Translations under genes and position numbers: made by a program
Notes under the pieces: generated by a model
Told to the model about the DNA's origin: nothing
Seen by the model: the letters and a program-made list of their open reading frames with translations, nothing else
Database searches by the model: none
NCBI GenBank assembly: GCA_002348315.1
Contig: DEAW01000024.1
Location: forward strand, 1 to 15,079
Reading direction: 5' to 3'
DNA: 15,079 nucleotides
Origin: Planctomycetaceae bacterium UBA2972
GTDB taxonomy: Bacteria; Planctomycetota; Planctomycetia; Pirellulales; Pirellulaceae
Part shown: positions 1 through 6,824 of the stretch, in pieces
How positions within the stretch are numbered: the first letter of the stretch is position 1
Layout: each line of letters opens with the position of its first letter

Positions 1-756
1 CGGAGCCAGTTCCTTTCGTTTGTATACACTCCACGCAACTGCCACAACGTGCATCGTCACAGCCAGTGCCATTACCAGGTGGAAAACCACCAGCATGGAA
101 AAGGTTTGCGTAGACGCCGTCACGGGGATGTGACGAATCGACGCTCCTAAAATCAACTGGATGTAAGCCAGTACGGTCGTAATCGTTACGAGTCGTAAGG
201 GTTTCGCCAGTAGCTCCAGTACGTTGTCCCCGGCCTTGCATGTTTGCAGCGGAGCATCCCAAAACCTGGAATAGGTTGTGGCGATGACCACGGTCAATGC
301 AAAAAACAAAGGACCAGTACATCCATGCACCATAGCCAGCAGGACTTCGTTCTGTATAACTCGAACTCCGCCCAGGATGCCCTGAGCTGTCACTGCGACG
401 AGTGCAAATACTACCAACTTTCGCATCCATGAGCGTTGGTCTCTTTTGAGAACCATCACCATGAGTACGATCGTGACCATTCCGACCAGAGATCCGAGCA
501 ACCGGTGACCGTGTTCAATGAACAGGTCCCAGGGCCCGAAGATCCAGGTTTCCCAGGGATACAGAAACATGTTGTATCCATAGGTTGTTGGCCAGTCCGG
601 AACGGCCATCCCCGCATCTGTGGAAGTGACCAGGCCACCTACCCAAATCAACGGGAACGTCAGGCAGACAATACACCAGGCGACCAGTTTAGGCCATTGG
701 CCCAAAGTCTCCTGCTGGCTGACTGGCTCATCGACCGAATCGACATGCGTAGTCAT
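1..756 (-). CDS. ctaA: Haem A synthase, CtaA/COX15 family (3' end beyond window)
   Basis: Reading the minus strand from the ATG at 756 gives 252 codons without a stop to position 1, so the gene is cut by the window edge. The product is a polytopic membrane protein that converts haem O to haem A for the aa3 oxidase encoded just upstream. Family hallmarks visible are GGLVTSTDAGMAVPDWP (about residues 40-55), EHGHRLLGS with its Glu-His pair (81-89), QGILGG (125-130), VHG (His144), and the start of the second helix repeat with ILGASIRH (202-209) and His226. Six hydrophobic helices are present of the usual eight. An AAGG Shine-Dalgarno at 766-769 sits 9 nt before this ATG; an in-frame ATG at 762 lies too close to it. 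It follows ctaD after 76 nt, in line with co-expression of oxidase and cofactor synthesis. Identification rests on motifs; the C-terminal half is not seen. Confidence 0.9.
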   Translation of the reverse strand, partial: MTTHVDSVDEPVSQQETLGQWPKLVAWCIVCLTFPLIWVGGLVTSTDAGMAVPDWPTTYGYNMFLYPWETWIFGPWDLFIEHGHRLLGSLVGMVTIVLMVMVLKRDQRSWMRKLVVFALVAVTAQGILGGVRVIQNEVLLAMVHGCTGPLFFALTVVIATTYSRFWDAPLQTCKAGDNVLELLAKPLRLVTITTVLAYIQLILGASIRHIPVTASTQTFSMLVVFHLVMALAVTMHVVAVAWSVYKRKELAP

Positions 757-784
757 AATCATCTACCTTGACCAGTCATCCACC

Positions 785-797
785 ATTGCCAGGCAAT
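785..797. repeat. Short perfect palindrome between ctaD and ctaA
   Basis: ATTGCC-A-GGCAAT lies in the 76-nt gap after ctaD. No T-run follows on the minus strand, so it is not a standard terminator. It could be a small operator or an mRNA structure, or chance. Confidence 0.25.
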
Positions 798-832
798 TAC
801 GATGACTTTATGTCTGTTGTGGTTTCCTTCCG

Positions 833-2635
833 TTAATGGTGACCATCGTCAGACGGCTCGACCCCTTCCGGAGGCGGTTGCGTCTGCGGGTAATGGTCGG
901 TATCAACTTCAGGTGAACCGTATTCGTAAGGACCGCGGTACACGATCGGCTGAGCATCAAAGTTTCCATGCCCTACCGGTGGACTCGGAGCGAACCATTC
1001 CAGCGAATTACATCGCCAGGGGTTACGCCCAACTCGTTGTCCTTTGAAAATGCTGTAGAAAAAGTTTGCTGCAAAAATCACCTGACTGGCAACCATCCCG
1101 ATTGCACACCAGGTAATGAAACGATTCATCGGCAACAGATGCTTAAAGGTCTCGTAATGGTAAGGGTCCGCCAGACGACGAGGGAATCCAACCGCTCCAA
1201 GAATGTGCATCAGATAAAACGTTCCGTTCATGAAAATAAACGTCAGGAAGAAATGCCACTTACCGGCAGTTTCATTCATTGCCCGACCAAACATCTTCGG
1301 GAACCAGAAATAAATCGCTCCTAACACAGCCATCGCTGTTCCGCAGAACAACACATAGTGGAAGTGAGCAACAATGTAATACGTATCGTGAATAAAGATA
1401 TCGACCGGTGTGGCAGCCATGAAAATACCGGACAATCCTCCGATGACGAACATAGAAACAAACGAAAGTGAGAACAACATCGGCGTTGTAAACTCAATTT
1501 TTCCGCCCCAGATCGTTCCCAACCAGTTGAACACCTTCACCGCTGACGGCAGGGCAATCATCATCGTCGATACCATAAATGTCATCCCCAACATCGGATT
1601 CATACCCGACACAAACATATGGTGTCCCCAGACGATAAAGCCTAATCCGGCGATACCCGAAATCGAATAAACCATCGGCTTATATCCGAAAATTGGCTTA
1701 CGAGCGAAGCAGGATAGAATGTCAGAAACCATCCCCATCGCCGGCAAAATCATGATATAGACAGCCGGGTGAGAATAGAACCAGAATAAGTGCTGCCAAA
1801 GCAGTGGTTGTCCACCTCCACTCATCATTTCAGCATTATTAACGATCAACCCTTCCGGGATAAAGAATCCGGTTCCCAGCATTCTGTCGAGAATCTGCAT
1901 GAAACCGCCTGCCGTTAAAACAGGCAACGCAAAGGCCTGCAACACAGCAGTAATGAACATTGCCCAAATCGTCAGCGGCAAGCGGAACATCGAAAGTCCC
2001 GGAGCACGCATTTGGATGATGGTCGTCATGTAGTTGACCGATCCCATCATCGACGAAATTCCCACCAGCGTCACACCAAGCAACCACCAGGTCTGAGCCA
2101 TCTGGCTACCAGGTGCCGCAGCACGCACACCCGACAGCGGTGGATAACTGGTCCAGCCACCACCGGCTCCGTAAGGCGGCGTCAGAAAACTAATACCAAT
2201 ACAGACGAAGGCAGGCCACATGAACCAATAACTCAACATATTGAGTGTTGGAAACGCCATATCATCCGCTCCAATCATCAGCGGAATCAAATAATTACCA
2301 AAGGCACCAGCCAGTACCGGAATGATCACAAAGAAGATCATGACCGTGGCGTGCATGGTAAACAGGGTGGTATAGAATTCAGGAGAAATCTGTCCGCCTT
2401 CGGCAGAGAACAGACGACCACCGATCACGGGCATATCACTCCACGGATAGGCCAGTTGCCAGCGGATACCTAATGCAAGTAAACCACCTACGACAAACCA
2501 AAGCAGCGTCGTGAACAGAAACTGCAAACCGATCATCTTGTGGTCTTTGGAGAACACATAGGTTGATATGAAATGGCTAAGGGTCATTCCCCCACCATGT
2601 CCATGCCCGTGTGATACTGCAGATGAATTGTCCAT
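833..2635 (-). CDS. ctaD: Cytochrome c oxidase subunit I, A2-type haem-copper oxidase
   Basis: This is the catalytic subunit that reduces oxygen to water and pumps protons. It has 600 residues and about 12 membrane helices, the normal size. Ligands are all visible: haem a His95 and His426, haem a3 His424, CuB His289, His338 and His339, with Tyr293 placed for the His-Tyr crosslink. The D-channel entry region reads GADDMAFPTLN (122-132). At the proton-gating site the sequence is FYSHPAVY: the Glu of the usual HPEVY is Ala291, and Tyr287-Ser288 take its place, which defines the A2 subfamily. The N-terminus carries a small His/Gly cluster (residues 9-16) and the tail is Pro/Asp-rich, ending in Asp-Asp-Gly-His-His. 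The ATG lies 14 nt after the coxB stop, with AGGAAA overlapping that stop, so translation is probably coupled. The next gene is ctaA rather than subunit III. Confidence 0.98.
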   Translation of the reverse strand: MDNSSAVSHGHGHGGGMTLSHFISTYVFSKDHKMIGLQFLFTTLLWFVVGGLLALGIRWQLAYPWSDMPVIGGRLFSAEGGQISPEFYTTLFTMHATVMIFFVIIPVLAGAFGNYLIPLMIGADDMAFPTLNMLSYWFMWPAFVCIGISFLTPPYGAGGGWTSYPPLSGVRAAAPGSQMAQTWWLLGVTLVGISSMMGSVNYMTTIIQMRAPGLSMFRLPLTIWAMFITAVLQAFALPVLTAGGFMQILDRMLGTGFFIPEGLIVNNAEMMSGGGQPLLWQHLFWFYSHPAVYIMILPAMGMVSDILSCFARKPIFGYKPMVYSISGIAGLGFIVWGHHMFVSGMNPMLGMTFMVSTMMIALPSAVKVFNWLGTIWGGKIEFTTPMLFSLSFVSMFVIGGLSGIFMAATPVDIFIHDTYYIVAHFHYVLFCGTAMAVLGAIYFWFPKMFGRAMNETAGKWHFFLTFIFMNGTFYLMHILGAVGFPRRLADPYHYETFKHLLPMNRFITWCAIGMVASQVIFAANFFYSIFKGQRVGRNPWRCNSLEWFAPSPPVGHGNFDAQPIVYRGPYEYGSPEVDTDHYPQTQPPPEGVEPSDDGHH

Positions 2636-2645
2636 TGTTTAACTA

Positions 2646-2651
2646 TTTCCT
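2646..2651 (-). promoter_or_regulatory. Ribosome binding site of ctaD, overlapping the coxB stop
   Basis: The minus strand reads AGGAAA here, 10 nt before the ctaD ATG at 2635. Its first two bases are the last two of the coxB TAG stop codon (2650-2652). A ribosome ending coxB would therefore uncover or reuse this site, which favours equal production of subunits I and II. The coupling is inferred from the spacing. Confidence 0.55.
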
Positions 2652-3453
2652 AGTCGTCGCTATCAGTGTTGAGGGATGTACGATTTTGTTCCTGGACGGC
2701 ACTGGCATACCAGGCTTCGAAGTCCTCTTCTGATTCCACAATCAGACGACCTCGCATTTTGTAGTGACCCCAGCCACACAATTCCGCACACACGATATCG
2801 TACGTTCCGGTCTTCTTGGTCTGGAACCAGATATGTTGCTGCATTCCCGGTACCACATCCTGTTTGATACGAACATTGGGAAGAAAGAAGCTGTGGAGCA
2901 CATCTATACTTTGAATTCGCAGAACGACTTTGTCGTTTACCGGCAAATGCAGATCATTCACAATATGCAGGTCATCTTCTGTTCCAATTTTCTCGTCAGG
3001 CCCGGCATATTGAATACGCCATTCGAATTGACGCCCGGTAATCAATGCCAGAGGCGGTTTCTTACTTCCATCTTCTTTGGTGGGATAGGCCATTTTATTT
3101 TCAGCCCACGCATCCATTTGGAAGATCGCGATAAACAATAAAGTAGCGGCCGGCAAAATGGACCAGACAATTTCAAGTGTGTGAGAACCGTGAGTAAACT
3201 TCACTGGCTCAGGGTTTTTCTCTGCGTCGTATTTCCAGCAGAACCAGAATAGTAAAATTCCTGTACCTATAAAGATCACACCTGTTAAATAAAGGATGAA
3301 CATAAATAGATCGTCAATCACCTTTCCATGTTGACTGATATCCTCAGGCAACCAGTGATTATCAAAGATACCTCCGGGCACCACAGCAAATACAAAGACT
3401 GCGACCCCTAAGACAGGTACCATCAGGAATAGTAGGCTCCAAAACCGTCCCAC
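2650..3453 (-). CDS. coxB: Cytochrome c oxidase subunit II with CuA centre
   Basis: This subunit accepts electrons from periplasmic carriers through the binuclear CuA site and passes them to haem a in subunit I. The 267 residues contain an N-terminal hydrophobic stretch (about 5-28), a second helix (about 51-72) and possibly a third (about 93-112), followed by a periplasmic cupredoxin domain. CuA ligands are complete: His187, then the block CAELCGWGHYKM giving Cys222, Glu224, Cys226, His230 and Met233. QFEWRIQYAGPD (142-153) is the aromatic patch where electrons enter. No cytochrome c domain is fused at the C-terminus, unlike caa3-type subunits, so separate donors are needed; three candidates lie upstream. 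The start is GTG, chosen because a strong GGGAGAG lies 5 nt before it (core GGAG 7 nt before). A 52-nt gap separates it from the dihaem cytochrome gene. Confidence 0.97.
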   Translation of the reverse strand: MGRFWSLLFLMVPVLGVAVFVFAVVPGGIFDNHWLPEDISQHGKVIDDLFMFILYLTGVIFIGTGILLFWFCWKYDAEKNPEPVKFTHGSHTLEIVWSILPAATLLFIAIFQMDAWAENKMAYPTKEDGSKKPPLALITGRQFEWRIQYAGPDEKIGTEDDLHIVNDLHLPVNDKVVLRIQSIDVLHSFFLPNVRIKQDVVPGMQQHIWFQTKKTGTYDIVCAELCGWGHYKMRGRLIVESEEDFEAWYASAVQEQNRTSLNTDSDD

Positions 3454-3458
3454 TGTTT

Positions 3459-3465
3459 CTCTCCC
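3459..3465 (-). promoter_or_regulatory. Strong ribosome binding site fixing the GTG start of coxB
   Basis: The minus strand reads GGGAGAG with the core GGAG ending 7 nt before GTG at 3453. It is the best Shine-Dalgarno match in this window, where most genes have weak ones, and it supports GTG as the real start. Confidence 0.7.
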
Positions 3466-3479
3466 AATTCTTAAATAAA

Positions 3480-3493
3480 GTAACGTTCGTTAC
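3480..3493 (-). terminator. Weak hairpin with T-rich tail before coxB (possible attenuator)
   Basis: On the minus strand GTAACG-AA-CGTTAC forms a perfect 6-base inverted repeat (or a 5-bp stem with a 4-nt loop) followed at once by TTTATTT. It sits between the dihaem cytochrome stop and the coxB ribosome site. The stem is short and contains few G-C pairs, so it would at most cause partial termination, pausing or a processing site. It could equally be a protein-binding dyad. Confidence 0.25.
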
Positions 3494-3505
3494 ATTGCTT
3501 GTTAG

Positions 3506-4867
3506 TTAGTTTTTATTCGAACCGACGCCCTGGAAAACCGGAGCAGTCTTTGGTCGACTGGTTGCTTCATAAGGAAGATTCAGTACATAGGCGACCAATG
3601 CCCAGGCTTCCTCCTGCGTCAACTTGGTATTACCTGGCATAGGCGTACCTTGAATTCCACCAGTGATTCGCTGGTAAATATCAATCGGTCGACGACCTCC
3701 GCGATAGTTTCCTAATCGCAGATTTCGCGGTCGAATATTGCGTGGTTTCACCACACCAATCTGTGCTAATTCCGAGTCATATAAATGAGCAGGGATCCCG
3801 GCACTCAATCCGTCTTCCCCACTACCTGCAGCATCACCGGGTTTATTACCCAGGTGCTCTAATGTCCAGTTGTCAAACAAATTCGTTTGTCCGTCACCCA
3901 GCCCTGTTCGACCATGACAGCTGAAGCAGTTGGCTTTGGATTGGAAGAATAACTTCCGTCCCTGTTCAATGCTCTCGGCTGAATCCCAACCCTGCGGTGC
4001 TTCTTCAATCGTACGCTGTACCGTACCGGAACCACCATTGGCCCAGGGTAAGACCACTGGCGTTAAAAATTCTTTTACCATCTCTAAATCGTCAGCGGCC
4101 TGTGTCGGCTCATCAAAACGAACAAGCAGTTTGCCGGGGTTATCGGGAGTCTCTCCTGCTTCACTGGCGATAGCGTATGCAGCCGTAATCAAGGCTCGCT
4201 CGGTCTGTCCACGAATCGCCAGATAAATCACATAATCAATCATCGCGTCACGCTCTGGCTCGGTTAATACCCGGAAGCTGGGCATCGCCGTCCCCGGAAT
4301 CCCTTCCATCAGAATATGACCAAAGTCTGCTTTGGATGGTTGTTTATAGGCGCCATCTGAATCGGTCAGCTTAAACTTGAACTGTCCCATTCGATAATCT
4401 CGTGGATAAGGGTTGAGAAACTGAGCGGTAGGACCATGTCCGTCACCGGAAACACCGTGACAGTGAGCACAGTGGCGTCGGTAGAGTCCACTTTCCAAAC
4501 CCGTTTCATTTTCTTCATCCGCCGCATAGGTTACCGGCCCAGAAGCCACTTTCAATTTCCGCATGCTGAGAAAACCTTCAAGCCCCACTCCGCCAGGGAT
4601 ATTAGGTTCATCCGGTGTTCCGAAAAGACCTTCCAGTACTTCGCTAACGTTTTTTATCTGAGCCTGATTCAATTGCACTTCCACCGTTTCACGCATTTGT
4701 GGCTTGGTGACATCCGCCTTGTACTCAACGGCTCGAATGTATGCCTCATTCACCTGAAATTCGGCCGTGTTATCACAACCGCTCAGTACAAACGAGAAAA
4801 CCATCAGCATGACGGCAATAACCGTTGGCCGTTGATTTACATCTGTTGTTTTCATTTGTAGTTTCAT
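3506..4867 (-). CDS. Dihaem cytochrome c lipoprotein, probable electron donor to the oxidase
   Basis: Starting at the ATG at 4867 the product has 453 residues; an ATG four codons later (4855) is equally plausible and neither has a good Shine-Dalgarno. The signal peptide ends in the lipobox LSGC (lipid-bearing Cys31), so the mature protein should be membrane-anchored and periplasmic. Two class I cytochrome c domains follow. The first has CAHCH (Cys133-His137) with axial Met195 in GTAMPSF. The second has CFSCH (Cys314-His318) with Met410 in GTPMPG. About 100 residues (roughly 32-130) before the first domain show no recognised motif. Each haem motif is followed by a Gly-rich GDG turn, typical of this class. 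Lying directly upstream of coxB, it is a natural donor to CuA, standing in for the fused domain of caa3 oxidases. Function is inferred; haem attachment sites are seen. Confidence 0.93.
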   Translation of the reverse strand: MKLQMKTTDVNQRPTVIAVMLMVFSFVLSGCDNTAEFQVNEAYIRAVEYKADVTKPQMRETVEVQLNQAQIKNVSEVLEGLFGTPDEPNIPGGVGLEGFLSMRKLKVASGPVTYAADEENETGLESGLYRRHCAHCHGVSGDGHGPTAQFLNPYPRDYRMGQFKFKLTDSDGAYKQPSKADFGHILMEGIPGTAMPSFRVLTEPERDAMIDYVIYLAIRGQTERALITAAYAIASEAGETPDNPGKLLVRFDEPTQAADDLEMVKEFLTPVVLPWANGGSGTVQRTIEEAPQGWDSAESIEQGRKLFFQSKANCFSCHGRTGLGDGQTNLFDNWTLEHLGNKPGDAAGSGEDGLSAGIPAHLYDSELAQIGVVKPRNIRPRNLRLGNYRGGRRPIDIYQRITGGIQGTPMPGNTKLTQEEAWALVAYVLNLPYEATSRPKTAPVFQGVGSNKN

Positions 4868-4913
4868 GCTTGCTATTGCTTTACTAGAAACTGGTTTAGG
4901 GTTGTAAGTCGAT

Positions 4914-5837
4914 TTATAACGCGTCGTTGAAAGCTTTGGCATCGATAACAATATCCAACGTCAGATCCTGACCTGCTTCCAAAGGAGGCAACTCAAAACC
5001 ACCACGACTAATCTTGGTAGTTTCACCGTTGATGGTGATGTCCATCGAACCTGAGGGGATCACTTCGTGCCAAAACTTAAAGGGAAGTGCCACTCCGGAA
5101 GGTACATTTTTAATCTCAAATCCGCCATCTTCACCACTCACTGAATACAACGAGTTATCTCGGACAATGACGTACGAACCCATCCAGGGATGCGCACTAC
5201 AGGAAACTCCAAAGGGCTTGGATTCCTGAAAGCCCGGCTTATAGTCCACCGATGCGCCTGCTCCAATTTGCAAATTTGCCGACGTCAGACCATCCAGCTT
5301 GGCATTATGCCCCACCGAATCACTGTTGAGAATCTTCAGTGTCTGGCCGGTTCGCATGGCCTTGATTCGCGAAAGGAAAATACAGGCCTTTTGGTCAAAT
5401 GCTAAATCGCCATCCAGAACAGCCGTTGCCTGAGCCGCATAATCAGGATGATCCCAGGCTTCATTTCCCTGCTCAAACGGGCCATCGTAATACAACAAAC
5501 CCCATTGCAATCCAGTGCCGTTAACCTGCACACGCTGATTTGGTTCCGCACTACAAACATTCGCATCTTTATTCACTGCGTAGGCAACGAATTTTGTCGT
5601 ATCAATCTTGCCGTTGATCTTGATCGTACCAGTGATATTGCCAAATCCAGTCGGGTCTGGAAGCTGTTCGGACGAACCACTGCCAGCCACCGACTGCATC
5701 TCGAAGTTACTCGCAACCTGACTCACATTGCCTTCACTGTTCGAGCCTGCATTTTCGGGCAAACCACGTTGGCAACCCAAACTGCATACCATCGCCACCA
5801 ACAGTGAGAGGCTATATGTTTTTGTTGTAGTATTCAT
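4914..5837 (-). CDS. Amicyanin-like blue-copper lipoprotein
   Basis: The product is 307 residues from the ATG at 5837, which has GGAA about 6 nt upstream. The signal peptide ends CSLGC, a lipobox with lipidated Cys22, followed by a flexible Ser/Gly/Asn/Gln-rich linker to about residue 65. A cupredoxin-type core follows: SDSVGHNAKLD supplies His177, and CSAHPWM supplies Cys213, His216 and Met219, the C-x2-H-x2-M spacing of amicyanin type 1 copper sites. The last third (about 233-307) reads as a small beta domain like the carboxypeptidase regulatory fold. Cys95 (DANVC) and Cys152 (KACIF) match Cys residues in the upstream paralogue and could form a disulfide. It probably shuttles electrons at the membrane surface between the bc complex and the oxidase. 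Automated labels for such proteins may be 'methylamine utilization' or 'carboxypeptidase regulatory-like'; no methylamine genes are here. Confidence 0.88.
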   Translation of the reverse strand: MNTTTKTYSLSLLVAMVCSLGCQRGLPENAGSNSEGNVSQVASNFEMQSVAGSGSSEQLPDPTGFGNITGTIKINGKIDTTKFVAYAVNKDANVCSAEPNQRVQVNGTGLQWGLLYYDGPFEQGNEAWDHPDYAAQATAVLDGDLAFDQKACIFLSRIKAMRTGQTLKILNSDSVGHNAKLDGLTSANLQIGAGASVDYKPGFQESKPFGVSCSAHPWMGSYVIVRDNSLYSVSGEDGGFEIKNVPSGVALPFKFWHEVIPSGSMDITINGETTKISRGGFELPPLEAGQDLTLDIVIDAKAFNDAL

Positions 5838-5880
5838 TTTCAATTCCAACTCAAGGGAATGTCTGCATTCGAAAATTAGA

Positions 5881-6660
5881 CTATTTGAACTGATCTGCTC
5901 CGATCACAACCGAACCAAAATCCGTCGTCTTTCCATCTTCGATTTTGATCTTTACGCGACCACGAGCCCATTCAACTGTCTTACCTTCCTGAGTAACCTG
6001 CTGAATGTAACCGGCCTTTTCCTGCCAGATCTGGAATTCAAATTCACCTGCTGGCAAATTTTTGATCTCCAGATTTCCATCTTTATCGCTGACACCAATG
6101 TAGGGATCGTTACGTACAACAATCCAACCTGTCATCCAGGGATGGATCGAGCAACTAATCTTTGTCGGCAACCGTTCTTCCATTGCATACGACTGACTTA
6201 TTTTTGCACCTGCCGGCAAAATTGGATTGATTACAGGATTGAAAAACGTGTCCACTTTGACGTTATGGCCCACGGGATCACTGTTCTTAAAATCAATCTT
6301 GCGTTTCGTCCAAACAGCAGCAACGCGTGGTTCGAAACGACACTTGATGTTGTCAACGAGCACAGGAGCTTCCAACGCGTCGTTATAAGACGGATGGATT
6401 TTGGCCGGAGTACGGTCCCGATAGAACACGATCACATTGGCAATCCCCTTGTTCTCAGGATTGACCACAAGTGATTCATCCACCAAACCGAACTTGCCGC
6501 AAACGGCAGCGTCACGCGTCACAGCAATTTTTGCCGGAGCAGCATACTCTCCACCGTAAGTAAATTTAATTTTCAAATTACCCCAGCCCTGAGCCATACT
6601 CGAGCCGGAAACAACAGCTACCAGGGCAACTGCACAGATTAGTATTTTTAATTGTCTCAT
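5881..6660 (-). CDS. Amicyanin-like blue-copper protein, secreted
   Basis: The product has 259 residues from the ATG at 6660. That start is supported by GGAG 8 nt upstream and an immediate signal peptide with basic residues, a hydrophobic core (about 6-19) and a probable cleavage after SMAQ (residue 24). The mature protein should be soluble in the periplasm. Type 1 copper ligands are His132 (DPVGHN), Cys170, His173 and Met176 (CSIHPWM), the amicyanin-type spacing. The C-terminal part, DGNLEIKNLPAGEFEFQIW onward, is a carboxypeptidase-regulatory-like beta domain. Cys54 (DAAVC) and Cys107 (IKCRF) are shared with the lipoprotein paralogue downstream, only 43 nt away, so the pair arose by tandem duplication. 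It lies between the bc-complex genes and the oxidase, so it is likely a soluble carrier between them. It is the first gene after the 164-nt gap. Confidence 0.88.
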   Translation of the reverse strand: MRQLKILICAVALVAVVSGSSMAQGWGNLKIKFTYGGEYAAPAKIAVTRDAAVCGKFGLVDESLVVNPENKGIANVIVFYRDRTPAKIHPSYNDALEAPVLVDNIKCRFEPRVAAVWTKRKIDFKNSDPVGHNVKVDTFFNPVINPILPAGAKISQSYAMEERLPTKISCSIHPWMTGWIVVRNDPYIGVSDKDGNLEIKNLPAGEFEFQIWQEKAGYIQQVTQEGKTVEWARGRVKIKIEDGKTTDFGSVVIGADQFK

Positions 6661-6668
6661 TTTATCGT

Positions 6669-6672
6669 CTCC
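6669..6672 (-). promoter_or_regulatory. Ribosome binding site deciding the start of the secreted copper protein
   Basis: GGAG on the minus strand lies 8 nt before the ATG at 6660. The frame is open up to a GTG at 6780, but the residues in between are not signal-peptide-like, so this site and the signal peptide place the real start at 6660. Confidence 0.6.
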
Positions 6673-6688
6673 GATTAACCGACCCTGC

Positions 6689-6703
6689 CACCAATCATTG
6701 GTG
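6689..6703. repeat. 15-nt perfect palindrome upstream of the copper-protein gene
   Basis: CACCAATCATTGGTG has 7-base arms around one central base. It lies about 29 nt before the ATG at 6660. The length and one-base centre are like operators of dimeric regulators; the regulator is unknown. Confidence 0.35.
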
Positions 6704-6721
6704 AGGCCGTTAGTTAAAACC

Positions 6722-6736
6722 GATTCATCCTGAATC
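6722..6736. repeat. Second dyad, 6-base arms, upstream of the copper-protein gene
   Basis: GATTCA-TCC-TGAATC, 18 nt to the right of the palindrome at 6689-6703. The two differ in sequence, so they would bind different proteins if functional. Confidence 0.25.
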
Positions 6737-6824
6737 AGTACCTGCCCGGGGGCGGGATTTATATTTAGGCGGGAGGACACAAACGAAATCGTTTTTGCCT
6801 GCGTCCCGATTAGGGGTACTTTCG

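Larger units (their letters stand above)
6661..6824 (-). promoter_or_regulatory. 164-nt intergenic region with three palindromes; candidate internal promoter
   Basis: This is the longest gap in the window and separates the bc-complex genes from the copper protein, cytochrome and oxidase genes. It holds a 15-nt perfect dyad CACCAATCATTGGTG (6689-6703), a second dyad GATTCA-TCC-TGAATC (6722-6736) and AAACGA-AA-TCGTTT (6781-6794). An AT-rich stretch on the minus strand (TAAATATAAAT, about 6758-6768) could serve as a -10 region, but I see no convincing -35 partner. None of the dyads is followed by a T-run long enough for a good terminator on the minus strand. A regulated promoter here would let the cell set carriers and oxidase apart from the bc complex. 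The dyads are seen; the role is inferred. Confidence 0.35.

Noticed and set aside
456..638. Minus-strand 60-codon frame near the left end
   Set aside because: It lies in another frame of the haem A synthase gene, whose conserved motifs read cleanly from 756 to 1.
2012..2473. Plus-strand open frame of 153 codons
   Set aside because: Antisense to conserved parts of cytochrome oxidase subunit I; no motif in its translation.
4868..4951. TTG at 4951 (or ATG at 4942) as start of the dihaem cytochrome
   Set aside because: These would overlap the upstream gene and place 28 polar residues before a lipoprotein signal peptide; ATG at 4867 or 4855 gives a normal one.
5838..5849. TTG at 5849 as start of the copper lipoprotein
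   Set aside because: It uses a rare start only four codons before an ATG that has GGAA at a suitable distance.
5728..6474. Plus-strand open frame of 248 codons
   Set aside because: It lies antisense to the two copper-protein genes, whose ligands, signal peptides and ribosome sites are clear. Its translation shows no recognisable domain.
6661..6780. GTG at 6780 as start of the secreted copper protein, adding 40 residues
   Set aside because: The added residues do not form a signal peptide and would put the real one internally; GGAG at 6669-6672 supports the ATG at 6660.
6781..6794. Rho-independent terminator after the giant cytochrome
   Set aside because: The dyad AAACGA-AA-TCGTTT is AT-rich with a 2-nt centre, and on the minus strand is followed by GTGTCC rather than a T-run.
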